From Eucalyptus grandis (Eukaryota; Streptophyta; Magnoliopsida; Myrtales; Myrtaceae): a stretch of 64,000 nucleotides of DNA. Made by a program: the position numbers and the translations under genes. Below are positions 45,593 to 59,793 of this stretch, one piece after another. The DNA is taken from assembly GCF_016545825.1 (NCBI RefSeq), contig NC_052613.1, positions 50,574,112 to 50,638,111 of the forward strand, given 5' to 3'. Under the pieces are notes generated by a model that did no database searches, had not been told where the DNA came from, and saw nothing but the letters and a program-made list of their open reading frames with translations. Every line of letters begins with the position of its first letter. Within the stretch, counting starts at the first letter, position 1.

Positions 45593-48209
45593 CGGAGGAG
45601 GACTCCGGCTTGATCACGCTCCGCGGCGCGACGGAACGCCGGGAGGAGTGGAGCGAGAGTTTCTTTTAACTTGACCGAGGCGAAAACGGCGGGAACCGAC
45701 TACAAAAGAAGGGAGGAAGGAGAGAACTCATTGATTTCTTTTCCTTTTTATAATATTACGTAAAATTCCAATTTGATATACCTATCGAAAATTTACTCTA
45801 AACCAATCTTTTGAATATTAAAATTTTCAAATCAATACAATTATGAAAAATTTATTCTTTATTAGTTTTTTGTCAAATTTTATTATCAAATTATTGAATT
45901 AAATTATGCGTAATTTTGTGATTTTTAATAATCTTAATATAATTTTATGGAGATTATATTTGTAAAAAAATACATCAATTTATAATAAGTTTTTCACGTG
46001 TCATTTTGAGATTTTTTGTAGTAAAAAGATTATCTTGGTGTAAATTCGTTAGGGATGTACTAATTTAAGATTTTCTCTTTTGGTATTAACTCTTGATTTT
46101 TTTAATTTTTATTGAAATTCGATGAGTCTTTTTCATATTTTTATTTCCTTTTTTAAAATAGATCTTTCAATAATGTGCTTTTATTTTCAGGTTAATATAA
46201 ATATGAATACTAACATGGCATTTCTTTCCTTTTTTAACAGGCCACTGAGTCATCCTTTCGGGCTTGGATATTACAAGCCCGAAATCGAGCTCAGAGCCTG
46301 AACAAGCCCGACCTAAGAATTTTGGGACTTGTTTGGGTTGGGCTAGGCTTAGCACGAAATTTTAAATTTCTCAATATAAAATAAGATTTTCTTCACTTGA
46401 AAAGTTTAATGTTTTCAAGAATAACCTAATAAATTCAATAGTATGACGAAATATATAATTCACTCGTAAGTCTTTGATTCCTTTTCATTTAGGATGAAAA
46501 GTATCGATGAGATATAATTAGAAGTATAAGAAGTTAAATGAAAGCTACAGATTTTGGGCCGGACCGAGCCGGGCTTTCGAATTTCTCTTTTCAGCCCCAC
46601 CCCGTATTTTTGAGAAGTTACAAATCCCTCCTCTAAATTTTGTCACCATTGCATAGTAACCCTGAACTTTCAAAAAGTTACCAATTGCCCTCGTGAACTT
46701 TTAACTTTTGTCTGTTTGCAAAACTCACCTCGAACAGTTGCAACTTCTTTAGATTTTCCTTGTGCGGTTGTGCAATGCCTTGTCTGTACCTCTCTATTAT
46801 TAGAGAGAGACAGAGAGTACTTTGGTAGGAGCAGACAAGCGCTGACGGTAAGGCCTTGATGAAGATAGCAATGGGTTTGGGCCAAGGTGGTGACGGCACG
46901 AGGTGGCAATGGGCGCGGGTGGCAGTAGGCATGTGCAACGGTGAAGGTGGGAGAATTTGAGGGAGAGGTGAGAGAAGAATTGAGTGTGAGTTCTTCAATT
47001 GGAAAAACTATTGGATGGTGCTACAGGATGCAATAATAAACTAATAAAATGCTAGTAAATTGGTATCATCTGGCGAGAAGTGGCTAATTCTTATCCCATT
47101 ATGAAAATGATAAAACCCGTTTTCTAAATTTTATAAGAAAATTTAATTTTCACGAATCAAACAGATTTTTTACAAAATTATTTTCATTTTAATTATCATG
47201 TAATTTCAATTGATGAAATGCCCCTAATTTATTTGAGCCTATATCTGTCTTATTCCCACAAAATCAAACGGTAGAAATATTGTGATGTTCCTTCTCTTCA
47301 GCGCGACTTGAGGGTATTAGTGGTTCAAGCTCAAATCAAAACATCTCCCAGCACTTTTAAATTTAATTTGCTCCAAAACTCTTGATATGTATTTGCTAAA
47401 CTTTTTGAAGTGAATGGTAATTACGTATTTCGGACTAAAAAAAATCAAAACCTCGAGAATTTTCGGAAGGAAAAGCTTCGGTCTCCAAAAACTTCACTTC
47501 ACAGACCTTTCAATAGGTCTCTGCATTTGTTACGGAAGTCGACATAAATGGAGCAGAATCCAAGGGGAGGAGAGAAGCCTCTGTGCCTCGCACGTGCAGT
47601 GAATGGTCCAGTTCGGGATTTCCACCCTATTATTTCAGACGAAGCAAACATCCAATCTATTCCTAATTAAGTGGACGTTGGACAAATTTCAGATGGAAAA
47701 AGTCAGAAAAAATCGGATGACATCGAGCGTCGACCTTCGCCGAAACTACACGAGTGAACGCTGTCTAGATCGACTGGCGAAAAACGGCGTCGATCGACGT
47801 GATCAATCACATCACGCCGAGACAATTCGCTTTTCTAGCGTAGAGGAGGAAGAAGAATCACGGCACGATCTAAAGTTGATCCCTTCCAATCCAATTTACA
47901 CGCTCAAACGACTCGAGTGGAGACCGGGGAGTTCGACCCGAATTTCGGTTTCCCCAAAACGTGTAAACGCAGAAAAGGCAGAAAGAAAGAAGAGAAGGGG
48001 GGGTCCGGGGTTGAAGTTGACCCGCCCATCGTCTACGCAACCTAGGCAGTCGTCTTTTCCGTCCAAAAATTCGAAGCGCCGACAAGGTGTTTGTCCCTGT
48101 GTCTCGCTCGGACGTCCGAATGCCAAAGAGGCTATAAGAAACTCCCAAAGAAATTAAATAAATAAAAAACAGAGCGAGGACACCGTCAGCGTGGAATATG
48201 TCCCGCCAG
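45593..48209. other. Upstream spacer and right part of unit 3
   Basis: Homologous to the flanks of the other units and lacking their MITE and copia insertions. It shows the uninterrupted copia target near 47205-47220 ('ttcaattgatgaaatgcccc'). About 250 bp around 46940-47110 and 47330-47450 differ from the other units and may be a small insertion or simple divergence. Open frames at 47603-48157 and the reverse strand are not recognised. Confidence 0.6.
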
Positions 48210-48489
48210 TCTCTCTCGCGCTTTTTACCCATGTCACGCCATGAAACTCATCAAAAAAGTCTTCCGAATAGGCCGGTCGTCTACTTCCCCCCCGCTCGTC
48301 ACGGCACGGTTTTGGCCGGCTGCGGAGAAAGTTCAATGTACCGATGCGATGTTGCCTATTCAATTGGAAGTCACGTAAAGGGAAAGGTCTCCAATTGGAT
48401 TTGCGAGCGAATATCGTGAAAAATTCGAATGGGTGCACTCATATCAAATTTACTTCAAACTAATTATCATGTTATAAAAATTTCAAATT

Positions 48490-49385
48490 AATATATCTGG
48501 AGAAATTACCAAAATAGTCATAAACATATCAATTCAATTCAAAACCCCATTTTTTTGTTGATTGAATCTTAAATCTTTTGTAATTATGTTAATTTATTTC
48601 ATCCGATCAATTTTGGTGATTGACGTTGACATATCATAATTGATACAAACATGACACGACGTTCTAACGTGGATGATTTTTAACAATATTTTAATATTTT
48701 GTTTGAATTTTTTTATTTTTATTTTTTTCTTTATTTCTCTTTTTCTTTCTCTCTCTCTCTCTTCTTCCTTTGGTTGATCGCCGGGCCAATACCATCAACC
48801 AAAGTAAGGGTGAGCTCGCCCAACCACTAGCTAGGTAAGCCCTCGCTAGATCTCTTCTATCTTCGTTTTTATCCAATATAATTCTTTAAAACTAAGTTAT
48901 GATTAATCCTGGTAGTATGCTATAAAATATTCTATGATATGTAGTGAAAAATGAAAAGGAATTTGGTATCTAACAAGCGACCCTAGAGGCCGAAAGATCC
49001 ATGTGTGTAGGATAACATACATGCCACAAATTCTATTTCGTTTTTCCTATCATAGGTCAATTTTATGGTGGGGGGGCAAGATCAGCCTCACCCTCCCTAG
49101 TGGCTAGGCTCACCCAGGGATGGCAAGGTCACCTCAGTTCGACAACTGCCTAGAGGAAGAAGGAAGAAGGGAAAAAAAGGAGAAAGATTAAAAAAAAATG
49201 GAAAAGAAAAGGAGAAAATTAATTAAAAATATATAAAAATAATAATAATATCCATGTTAGTGTCAATCAACCAATTTTGACTAGATAAACCGAACCGACA
49301 TAATTGTTAAAAGTTTATGACTCAATTGACATAATTGTAATAAGTTTTAGGTCCTATTTTTGTAATTATCGAGATACATTCATGC
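48490..49385. mobile_element. Mutator-like MITE family member, degraded
   Basis: The arms are inverted versions of 'aaattaccaaaatagtcata' and 'taattgtaataagttttagg', with matching inner blocks around 'ccgatcaattttggtgattg' and 'caaccaattttgactagat'. This is the same general TIR style as the unit 1 Mutator-like MITE. The middle (about 48870-49075) holds unrelated AT-rich sequence that may be a second insertion. The target duplication is not clear. Confidence 0.6.
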
Positions 49386-52224
49386 TTCATCTTGCCCCAA
49401 ACTTGTCCTTCTCATTTCGTTCATACATAATTTCTACCGTTAATCCAAGTAGTGTTTGACATGGTTTATCATCTAATTTCATAACACTGTTTCATTTTAA
49501 AGCGCTTATGCTAAGCTGAATAGTGCGATTCTACAATGACAAACCGACACAAAGGGCTTGTACCTTCGCCAGTGATGGTGCCTGAGATGAGAAGATTGGA
49601 ATCAAAAGAAATATCCAGGTTCTTTGGACCACAAATGATAGATTTGAGATAACCAAGTAAGATAGAAATAAGGTTGTCCTCGATGACAATCAAATCGAAG
49701 TTCATTGTGCTTTTGAACTTGAACTTGATATCCATCAGAAGTACACGAAAGGAAAAGAGCTCAAGAGCTACTTGAGATCACGAAGATTTGTGCGATTGAA
49801 TAACCATTAGTGAAGGGTTGAATAAAGCTTTCAAAGAGGTTTTGATGCATAAAGAGAAAGGGGTTAATTTATCGTGAGTCTTTTAGTTTGGGATTTTTCA
49901 TATATAAAAATTATTTGAGGATAAATATGACACGAGTGTTTTAATTTGAGATTTTTTTGTGATACGAAAATCAATTCATAAAGAATATAGCACAAATATA
50001 TTAATTTAGAATTCGTGTAACCGATTCATTATAAAGAAGGTCATCTTTACACGTGAGATGAGTGAAATTTATTGTTGGATCAAGTAATTTCCATTTTGCG
50101 GTTGAAACATAAGCAAAATGTCATTTCTTACCATCACTTTCACTTTATCATCATCAATTAGGACAATTACCGACTGCCCAATCTCTCGATCTCAGTGTGA
50201 TGGCATATCACATCTGGGTAAGCACGCTCCATGATGTCTTTATTGATCTTGATTTCAAGCCCACATCTGGCGGCCTTAAAATGACTCGCACCAACAAAAA
50301 TATAGACAAAAAAACCAAATTATTTCAAGGCTGAATCATGAAAAAAAAGAAAAATCCGAACAACCCCATTCTTTTCTATTAATACTCCAAATTAGACCAT
50401 CAAGTTAAGGCCCTCTCGCATCATCCATGACGTGTGTTCAATCATGAATTAAGGGACTAAAGAACTCATCACCCATTCGTGGACGCATGCCCTTCTTCCA
50501 AACAAATATGAATTGGCTACTAGAAATTAATTTAAGGACACAAGCAAGTACATATATTAGTTTAAGAGTGGCTAGGTGGTGGAGACATAGGCTACCGTGC
50601 CGAAAGGACGATGGACCAAGCGATTTCAGTGGGATACGGACGGTAGTCCCATAAGCAATGTTAGCTCCCTTTGCGTCGAACCCATCCTTCCAACACGCGA
50701 CTCGCGCCCAACCGACTGAAATCGGATCGTACATCTAATAAATTTTCCCAAGCTGGACCGAATCCGTCCCTTTGATCCAGTCAAAGGCAGATCATCCACG
50801 TCTTAATCAGATGATTCAAAGAGAATGTGACACGCCCTTAAGAGAATGCGTCAAGCACGCACAAGAGTTCGAGGTCTCAAGTTGACGAAGGCACAAGGTC
50901 CCGATTGGTTTGTTGCTTGGCTAAATTCCATCTTGGAGTAACTTATTACAAGTTTCGTCAACACTAAGCAATAACACAAGTAAAATCTAGTCACTTTGGA
51001 GCCTAAAAATTTAAAAGAAAATTTTAAATAAGAATCCAAAATACTCTTATTCTCTCAAATAATAATTTAAAGTAAATCTTATTTCAAATAAAAACCTGAA
51101 GTGACCATATTAGTCTCAAAAAAAAATAAAGTAAATCATAAAATGAAAAATATACTTTGAACTTTTTTAAATTAAAATACCCTTTCTTTGATTGTCATAA
51201 TAGTTATCAACTAGCCAAAAGTCCTTACTTGAGATGATTTGGTCACTTCATATTTTTATTCGAGATAATTTAATTATTTCAAGTCTTATTTAAAAAATAT
51301 GTATTTCGAATTCTTATTTGAAAAAATTAGGACTTTTATTTAAAATATTCCCGTAATCTTAGCATGTAAAAGATCTAAAACAGGATACGTCGTCGCTAGT
51401 GGAGTTGAACCATTATTTCGCCTGCGAAACGACCAAAACCACCAACTGGGTTGACCCTCATCCTTTCCATCAGGACCAGAAAAATCGGTGGTGCTGCCAC
51501 TAATCTCGGTTCGGCCTGTGACAGCATCGCGCACTCCTCGCCCTCTCCTGCTCCTCCCGTCCGGACTACCGTACGGAGACGGAGCCCTCCGCATCGCGGA
51601 CGCCACGCGATCGAAACACATTAAAAGAGAGCACGAAGAGCAAACGCCGACCAGAGGTCACACAACTCACAAGCAAAAGTGCACATCGCCTTAACGCAGC
51701 GCGCGACTTCGACCGACATTTTCCGGCGCTCCCCTCCCGTCCCCATCACTCCCGAAACGTGTCGCTTCCGAACGGATCTCTCCAGCCCAAAAGATCTCAT
51801 ATTCTTTTGCTTTTAACCCGGACAGGAAACGTCAAAAGAAAAAAGGAAATGGGAAATTAGGATTCATAGTAAATCTTCTGTTGGAAATGCAAAGCGACCC
51901 GAACGGGAAAGAAAGGGACGGCAGGGAGCCACAGCCAACCCCCCTCCCCATTTATTTATTCTTGTTCCTGTGGACGGTTATGGGGAGCTGAATGTTCTCC
52001 TCCTTCTTCCGCCGCAGACTCGCCCATTTGGTGGCCCTGAAATTCTCTCCTTAAATTTCGCTGTCTGCAAGTGGAGAGTCCACTTCGTTCCCGGGGAATA
52101 AGTAGAATGAATTGTAATGGAGAAAGGGACGAGGGGCTTGAGAGTCACTCCTGACTTTGCTTGCGATCGAGGAGAAAAAGAAAAGAAATGAGGAAAGGAA
52201 CGAGCGCGGAGGTTGATTGAACTG
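49386..52224. other. Unassigned intergenic DNA
   Basis: I recognise no gene. Short minus-strand open frames (49511-49735, 50438-50734, 51340-51621) resemble no family. Around 51020-51360 there are repeated 'ttatttcaaataaa'-like phrases of the kind seen in the unit 2 MITE arms, probably a relict element. The last few hundred bases should contain the promoter and 5' leader of the DUF1666 gene, with a CT/T-rich and GC-rich mix but no box I can defend. Confidence 0.35.
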
Positions 52225-55200
52225 ATGGGTACCCGGGGACTGTCTTTCTTGAAAGCCCATCTGAATTTGGTTGGTACAGGATTGCTGAACCGGTTCCTGC
52301 AGGGAAACATGCCCGGGGTCGTGACCTCTTTCTGGGTTTTGCTCTGCAACTTCCTGTTCTTCGTCTTTGGATCAGTGGACAGATGCTTCTCCAGGTTTGC
52401 TATCGGTTCGTTTTTTTGGTGAATTCTCAAAGTAAGTGATGGTTTGAGATGATTCGTGTTAAAACTTTGGCCTTCTTTTCCTGTAGATTTCAAGCAGCCG
52501 AAAAATCTGAGAAGAATGATGAAAGTTCCTGTTTCGCTGGTTCACATGAAGATGATGGGACGGATTCGGAGGGCAGAGAGATTGAAAACAGAGGACACAA
52601 GGAAGACGTTATTGGAAGCGATGGAGGCGAAGAGGGCTCTGTTTTTGTGGAAACCGCGTCGAGCAAGTATCAGTTCTGCACTGGGAGAGACATCAGTGCA
52701 TTTGTGGAGCAACCAAAACTCGTGAGATTCACTGTCCAAGAGGTGTTCGAGGGTTCAAGCGATGATTACACGATCCATGGTAAAGATCTCGTTGCTGAGC
52801 TTTGTGTCGGCAATGAGTTTGGTGAAGAGGAGACTGAAGCTCAAGAGCCAACAGAGGATTCTCTTGAGAAAGATGGCTCTGTTCAAAGCATTGCAATGGA
52901 TAAAGTCCTTGATAACAGGGTAAGGGAACCATTGATGGATCATCAGCTTAGCGAAAAGGCAGAGATTCTTGAATCAGAAGATGAGTTTTTGGATGATGAT
53001 GCTTTTCTTGGTGAAGAGGAAATGATTTTGGATGATCTCTCGTCTCAAGCTGATCTAGAGTTAGAATCGGTTTGCTCAGATGATGGAATTGTTTTTGGGA
53101 CTGATTCAGCCAGTACTTTCCATGCCCATGAACAACAGCACCTGGAAAATTGCACGGTCAATGCTGGCGATGAAAGAATTCCAAGTTCCGAAGAAGATGA
53201 AATGCTCAGTGAAACTACATTAGACCCCGAAGCGGCCTTCGTCGCAAATCAATCTAGTGATAGTGAATCGGAATCTGATGATGACCTCATAGACGTCCAG
53301 TTGCAGAAACTGAATTTCTCCCACACAAATAAGTCGTCCTGCAAAAATTCGGTCGAGGACAATCACAACAGGGAAAGTCTGGCGTCCGACGACATGGAAC
53401 TGATGATGGCTAATTCAGAAAATTCCCAGGAACTTGGGCAGTTTCAAGAGAATTCGTCAGCATTGGATTCTGATGATAATTGGGACTGGGAGCATGATGA
53501 CATAATAGAGCAGCTGAAGATGGAGCTTAAAAATGTGAGGACCGGAGGACTTCCCACGATCTTAGAAGAATCTGAAACGGACTCTCCGATGATAGGGGGC
53601 GACGATGATCTCAAGCTGAAGCCGCTGAAGATCGATCAGAAGCTCGAGCACAAAGATCTGCTTCAGGAGATTCAGAAAGTGCACAAGAACTATGCCGAGA
53701 AAATGCGGAAACTGGACATCTTGAACTACCAGACTCTACACGCTATCGGTAAGTTACTCACCAAAGTCTCGATCCTTTCGCTCTCGTTTTGTTACAATTC
53801 TCATTCACATAGCAAACAGAACGGCACGGAGCAAACATTAGCAGAAGTCACTTCGATTAATGGGTGAATAATTCAGAAGAATCTCGATCCTTTCACTCTG
53901 ATTTTAGTACAATTTGTCGTTAAACACAGTAGGTATGGACAGAGCAGGAGTAAATTCGATCGACCAATGCATTATAGGATTGAATTTGATTCCTATGTTC
54001 GCAACAGTTCCTGATATTCTATTCTTGGGAATCTATCAGACAATAATGAGGAGCTAATAATGGAAGACTTCCGTCTCTGGTGGGATCTGATTGACTTCTT
54101 TTGACTCTGCAATGATGGCCCCTCTTTTTTTTTTTTCTTGTCTTATTGTTAATTTAAATTTGAAGCGTGAAAATGGCGATTCTCTTGGCATGAACAAATC
54201 TAATCTTTATAAAGTAGGAGCTGAGTAGACCACACCAAAGGCGTGCAATTCCTGTGAGGGAAGATCTTTTAAAAGAAGCATAATGGACGGTGGGTCTCCA
54301 TCCCCGGCTCGAAAATCTTTATTCCATTTTTTTCAGTTCTTTCAAATCAACTGATGCTCGTGTAAAGCAGGCCCAATTTGCTGTCCACTCCTTCAACCAC
54401 AAAAGCCTTCAATTAGTTAAACGTCCTTGTCACCCTTGTCTCAAAATCTCATCTTTTCTTCTTTCCCCTCCATTTATTTTTCATGTGAACAGCACAGGTA
54501 ACTGGTACACCTAAAAAATTTGCTTACGGTTCCTCTAATAATGCACCTAACTCGAATAGTGACCTTAATCTCATTGACAGACATCTTGGTCCTAATTAGT
54601 GTTGCTTGGCTGCAATCTTGACAGAAGGCATGTACTAGTTTCTGGGTTTAGGTTGACACTGTCATGATCATCTGCAGGGCTGCTCCAACTGAAGGATCCG
54701 CTCAACTCAAACACAAACCGTAAAGCTCTCCTCTCGCAGAGCTGGACAAATAGACTGAGGAGGCCCAAGATCGACTCCGTGGCGGAGTCCAAGGTCGCAT
54801 TACACGGCGACCTCGAAATGGTTTATGTAGGACACGCCTGCCTCTCGTGGGAGATTCTCCAGTGGCAGTACGGGAAGGCCCGGGAGATGAGAGAGGTCGA
54901 TCATGGAGGGTTCCGCCGTTACAATCAAGTAGCCGGCGAGTTCCAACTGCTTCGAGTGCTTCTCCAGAGATTTATAGAAGACGAGCCATTTCAAGGGCCG
55001 AGGATCGAGTATTACGTCAAGAACAGATGCGTCCTGCGTGGCCTCCTCCAGGTGCCGGCCATAAGAGGTAAATTAGAGGACGTATTGCAAACATAACTGA
55101 CCTATCGAACTCGACACGGGAATTCTGAGCTGAAATCCTTTTGTGGGCTTGGTTAGGTTTGTTGAACTGAGAAACGGACAACAAATCGGAGCAAAATCAA

Positions 55201-55948
55201 GTTTCAAAACGGACTAAAACCAATTAAATCGCATTACATTTGGTTCAAAAGGGATCTCAGTTTGATTGCCTAAACGTTATAAACCAAGTCAAGTTAAAGC
55301 ACGTTTGAATAGTACGTCAAGAAACGAAAATTGCATGTAAAACAACGGACTGCTAGACAAGTAACTGTTAAACTATTGCAATATGCAGACGACAGCTCCA
55401 GGGAGAACAAGGGAAAAGTGGCCGACGAGAATGCCATCTCAATAGAGACGCTGGTAGAGACCATCGAGGAATCTATGCGAGTTTTTTGGGACTTTATCCG
55501 TGCCGATAGATACGAACTTGACGTAGGTTCAAAGCAAAGTCAGCTCGACCAACAAGACTCGGCAGATTCGGTACTTATGACGGCTCTCAGGACTCAACTC
55601 CAAAAGGTTTGTGTATTCTGCCCCCCTGGGCATTTCATGTACTTAACGTTACGTTTCAAGATAATCAACCCAGCTAAACCGAGTCTTTTTTGCTTGCAGA
55701 AGGAAAGAAGGCTCAAGGACATAGTGAGGAGCGGAAACTGCATAGTGAAGAGGTTCCAGAAACCTCGGGACCGGCTGGATCTCGCGATTCTGTTCGCTCA
55801 GGTCGAACTGAGATTGGTCTCGAGGGTTCTGAGCATGCGGAAGGTCACGAGGGATCAGTTAGCATGGTGCCACAATAAGTTGGACAGGATCAACATCATT
55901 AGTAGGAAGGTATACGTAGAGCCGTCTTTTTTGCTCTTCCCGTGTTGA
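52225..55948 (+). CDS. DUF1666 family protein ('ribosomal protein L34Ae-like')
   Basis: Five exons fit: 52225-52394, 52487-53748, 54678-55067, 55389-55606 and 55700-55948, phases consistent, 762 residues. Exon 1 encodes a hydrophobic segment (TSFWVLLCNFLFFVFGSV) that looks like a membrane anchor. Exon 2 is a long acidic, Ser/Glu/Asp-rich, probably disordered region. The conserved DUF1666 domain begins near the end of exon 2 (residues about 440 on) with blocks such as LSWEILQWQYGKA, FQLLRVLLQRFIEDEPFQGP and YVKNRCVLRGLLQVP, ending with LAWCHNKLDRINIISRK. Plant databases often call these proteins L34Ae, but nothing here resembles a ribosomal protein. The function is not established. The start is the first ATG before the hydrophobic segment. 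Confidence 0.85.
53749..54677 (+). other. Long intron 3' of DUF1666 exon 2
   Basis: A 929-bp intron with GT donor (GTAAGTTAC) and CTGCAG acceptor. It contains a T-rich run near 54127-54137 and no recognisable insertion. If it were retained, the protein would end 42 codons into the intron, before most of the conserved domain. Confidence 0.7.
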
Positions 55949-56530
55949 GAGCGGAGGGGCCAGGTTTCCGCGGCGGAGTTTTTGCTCGCAAACGGCAACA
56001 TCTTACAGAAAACAGGATTAGGAACATAGGGTGAGACTGGATTGCTGTGCTGCTGGTAGCTATTTGGTTTCCCATCAGGATGTATTTTGCATGTTCCCTG
56101 GGGTGCGCACATGCATCTTTCTCACACACTCTTGTGTAATAGTTGTGATGTATGTAGATATAATAAGATGCCAAACCCTAATACAAAGCTGGAGGAGAAA
56201 GGGGAGTGCTGTTATGAGAGACTAATCCTTTTGTTCTCTGCATTTTTGCGCCATGGTCGAGTGGTCGTCTCGTGCCGTGTCTAGAACTTGTCATCCGGGG
56301 CCGCCCCTCGAATATGAAAAGATGGAATAAGAATGGAAGAATCAGGATGAGCTAGCTAATGTTATTTACTAGTAAAACAAATTTCGACCGACCCTCAGGG
56401 AATTACTTGAGTGGTCGAATGTTTGTTTCGAATGGGACGCATTCCACATTCAAATCGTATTTTATTTCATTCAAAGTAATCCTAGGACCTCTTGCGCCAT
56501 TTCCTTGGATCCATAGAGATCAGTTGAGCC

Positions 56531-56566
<36 letters not shown>

Positions 56567-57284
56567 GTAAGAATATATTAAAGGAGAGTTAGCTATACAA
56601 AAACGGTGCCAAAAACTTTCACTCATAGTGCAAAAGCAGAATGAGTGGAAAGGGAGCCAGGAAAAAGAACCAGAACAAACACAAGAAACACCAGCCAAAA
56701 CAACCGGCAAACACAGCACAGCAAACACTCCGTATTACAAAAAAAATAAAAAATTCTGAATTGAGAATTTTATTGGTAAGTGAAGATGAATGTCCTTTAC
56801 AATGCAAAAGGGCCCGCATTCCATGTGCTTCCCAAGCGAGTCGGATATTTCATCGACCCGAGATTTACCTATTCCAATGATCGCTTGATGTAAACATGTG
56901 AACATCGTTAGACATGTCACATGTAGCTCACAATTTAGTATAATAATTAACGCAATGGGCTATGAGTGAATGTTGAACATGGCATGCTTTGACATTCACT
57001 CAAAGCCCAATCATATTGCTAGAATGTCTTGTCATCTTCGTCTGCACATTAAGCCAAAATCCCGACCGTCTCAATTTCATTTTCCTCCAACTTTAGCCCG
57101 AATCCCATAAACCCAATTGTCCCTGTCCGTGAAGTACATATTGTCTTAACATCCGATATAGAGAAGCCAAGACATATGCATTGTCGGATGAGATGGAACC
57201 AATGATAGGGGCCACCTCATTCAATGTGGATGTCCCCAAAGGATGACATGCCAACACATGGGTGATTGAGGCTATACGTGTGCT
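55949..57284. other. 3' flank and unassigned DNA
   Basis: The first few hundred bases probably include the 3' untranslated region of the DUF1666 gene. A remnant with a long T run is listed separately. No other gene or RNA is recognised. Confidence 0.4.
56537..56770 (-). mobile_element. Possible LINE 3' end fragment
   Basis: A run of about 26 T is followed by 'aaaggtaagaatatattaaa' and then purine-rich sequence. Read on the minus strand this would be a short 3' region ending in poly-A, in the style of a truncated plant LINE. I see no reverse transcriptase and no target duplication. Confidence 0.4.
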
Positions 57285-57872
57285 CGGAGAAAATTACTAA
57301 AAAATTCTTAAATTTATTGTAATTTTTTCAAATCAATCATAAACCTTATTTTTTGTCCATTAAATACTAAATATTTTATAATTGTACTAATTCAGTTCAT
57401 ATAACCAATATTGGCTAGCTAGTACTAACATAGATGCCGGTCGACACTAACATGGCAATTTTTAAATAATTCGTTATTTTTTGAATTTTTTATTAATTTG
57501 TTATTTTTTCTTTTCTTTTTTCTTTTTTCATTTTCTTCCTACTTTTCTTCTTCTCTCTGTCCGCAGTGACCGGCAATGCTCCAGCGAGGACCATGAAGCC
57601 CTTGCCGCTCAATGTGGGGGAGAGAAGAAGAAAAGTAGTAAGAAAAGGAAAAGAAAAGAAAAAAAATCAAAAAATTTAAAAAATCGAATAAAATAAAAAT
57701 ATTAGTAATAAATTGCTACATTAGCATCGGCCAAGCGACGTCCACATTAGCACTAGCTAGTCAAAATTGGTTAGATGGATTGAACTGATATAATTACAAA
57801 AGGTTTAGGATTAAATGAGTAAAAAAAAGTTTATGACTAATTTAGAATTATAATAGGTTTAGGCACGACCAA
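57285..57872. mobile_element. Mutator-like MITE family member
   Basis: Inverted arms: 'ataattgtactaattcagtt' on the left matches, inverted, 'gaactgatataattacaaaa' on the right. Inner blocks 'caatattggctagctagtac' and 'ctagctagtcaaaattgg' also pair. The style is the same as the elements at 22067 and 48490. The centre has a T/C-rich then A/G-rich stretch, with no transposase. Confidence 0.65.
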
Positions 57873-58181
57873 CAAACAATTTAAGCTCGATATTGGTTGG
57901 AGTTATACAAAGCGATTTCTTTATTCATAAATCGAATTTTCATTTAAATATAAAAACAATTGAGAGGATTGACCCAACTACAACAGCAAAATGTAATAAT
58001 TCAAGGTTTAATTATATTTCCAATTGAATTTATGTGCTATTAAATTAATTAGTAATTTTTAAGACTCATTTATTAATCTCATTCCTAATTTGTATTTGAA
58101 TATATTTATTTCCAGTTAAACGATTTAAAAGCTACCGGGCCCGCGCACGAGCGATTTTTGGATTCTCAATAGTCCATGTAA

Positions 58182-58422
58182 TGGGCCGGTCGGAGGCCCA
58201 GTTACCTAAACCAGTCCGGTAGGCAACGCGGGCCCATGTCATCTACCGACGCGCTGCCGTCAGATGGAAAGATGAAGGGTATATTCTCAGCCGTCGGATC
58301 TAGGGCGTCTATCCATCGTCCCCCAAGCGAAAGGCTCTCCCATATATCTGCAAACCCTAGCGGCCACCGCGACCCCCTCTCTGCTGCTGCAACTGGAAGC
58401 CGAGCTCTCTGCAAAACCCTAG
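58182..58422 (+). promoter_or_regulatory. eL34 promoter: site II and telo-box motifs
   Basis: Site II-type TGGGCC elements lie at 58182-58187 and, inverted, at 58195-58200 and 58231-58236. Telo-box AAACCCTAG occurs at 58352-58360 and 58414-58422. This combination is typical of plant ribosomal-protein genes, where it supports expression in dividing cells (established). Confidence 0.8.
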
Positions 58423-58462
58423 AGGTAATAAGGAGGAGGAGGAGGAGGAAAGCAGAAGAAAA

Positions 58463-59793
<1,331 letters not shown>

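Larger units (their letters stand above)
39913..48209. repeat. Tandem unit 3
   Basis: Third direct copy, from 'ccaggctaaagattttta' to 'gtggaatatgtcccgccag'. It carries CLE copy 3 and a full-length but broken TAF1B-like gene, plus a private 374-bp insert. Homology stops at the last 'ccag', beyond which the sequence is unique. Confidence 0.9.

Noticed and set aside
47603..48157. 184-codon frame at the right end of unit 3
   Set aside because: Homologous DNA in units 1 and 2 is open only in short, different frames, so there is no sign of protein-level conservation.
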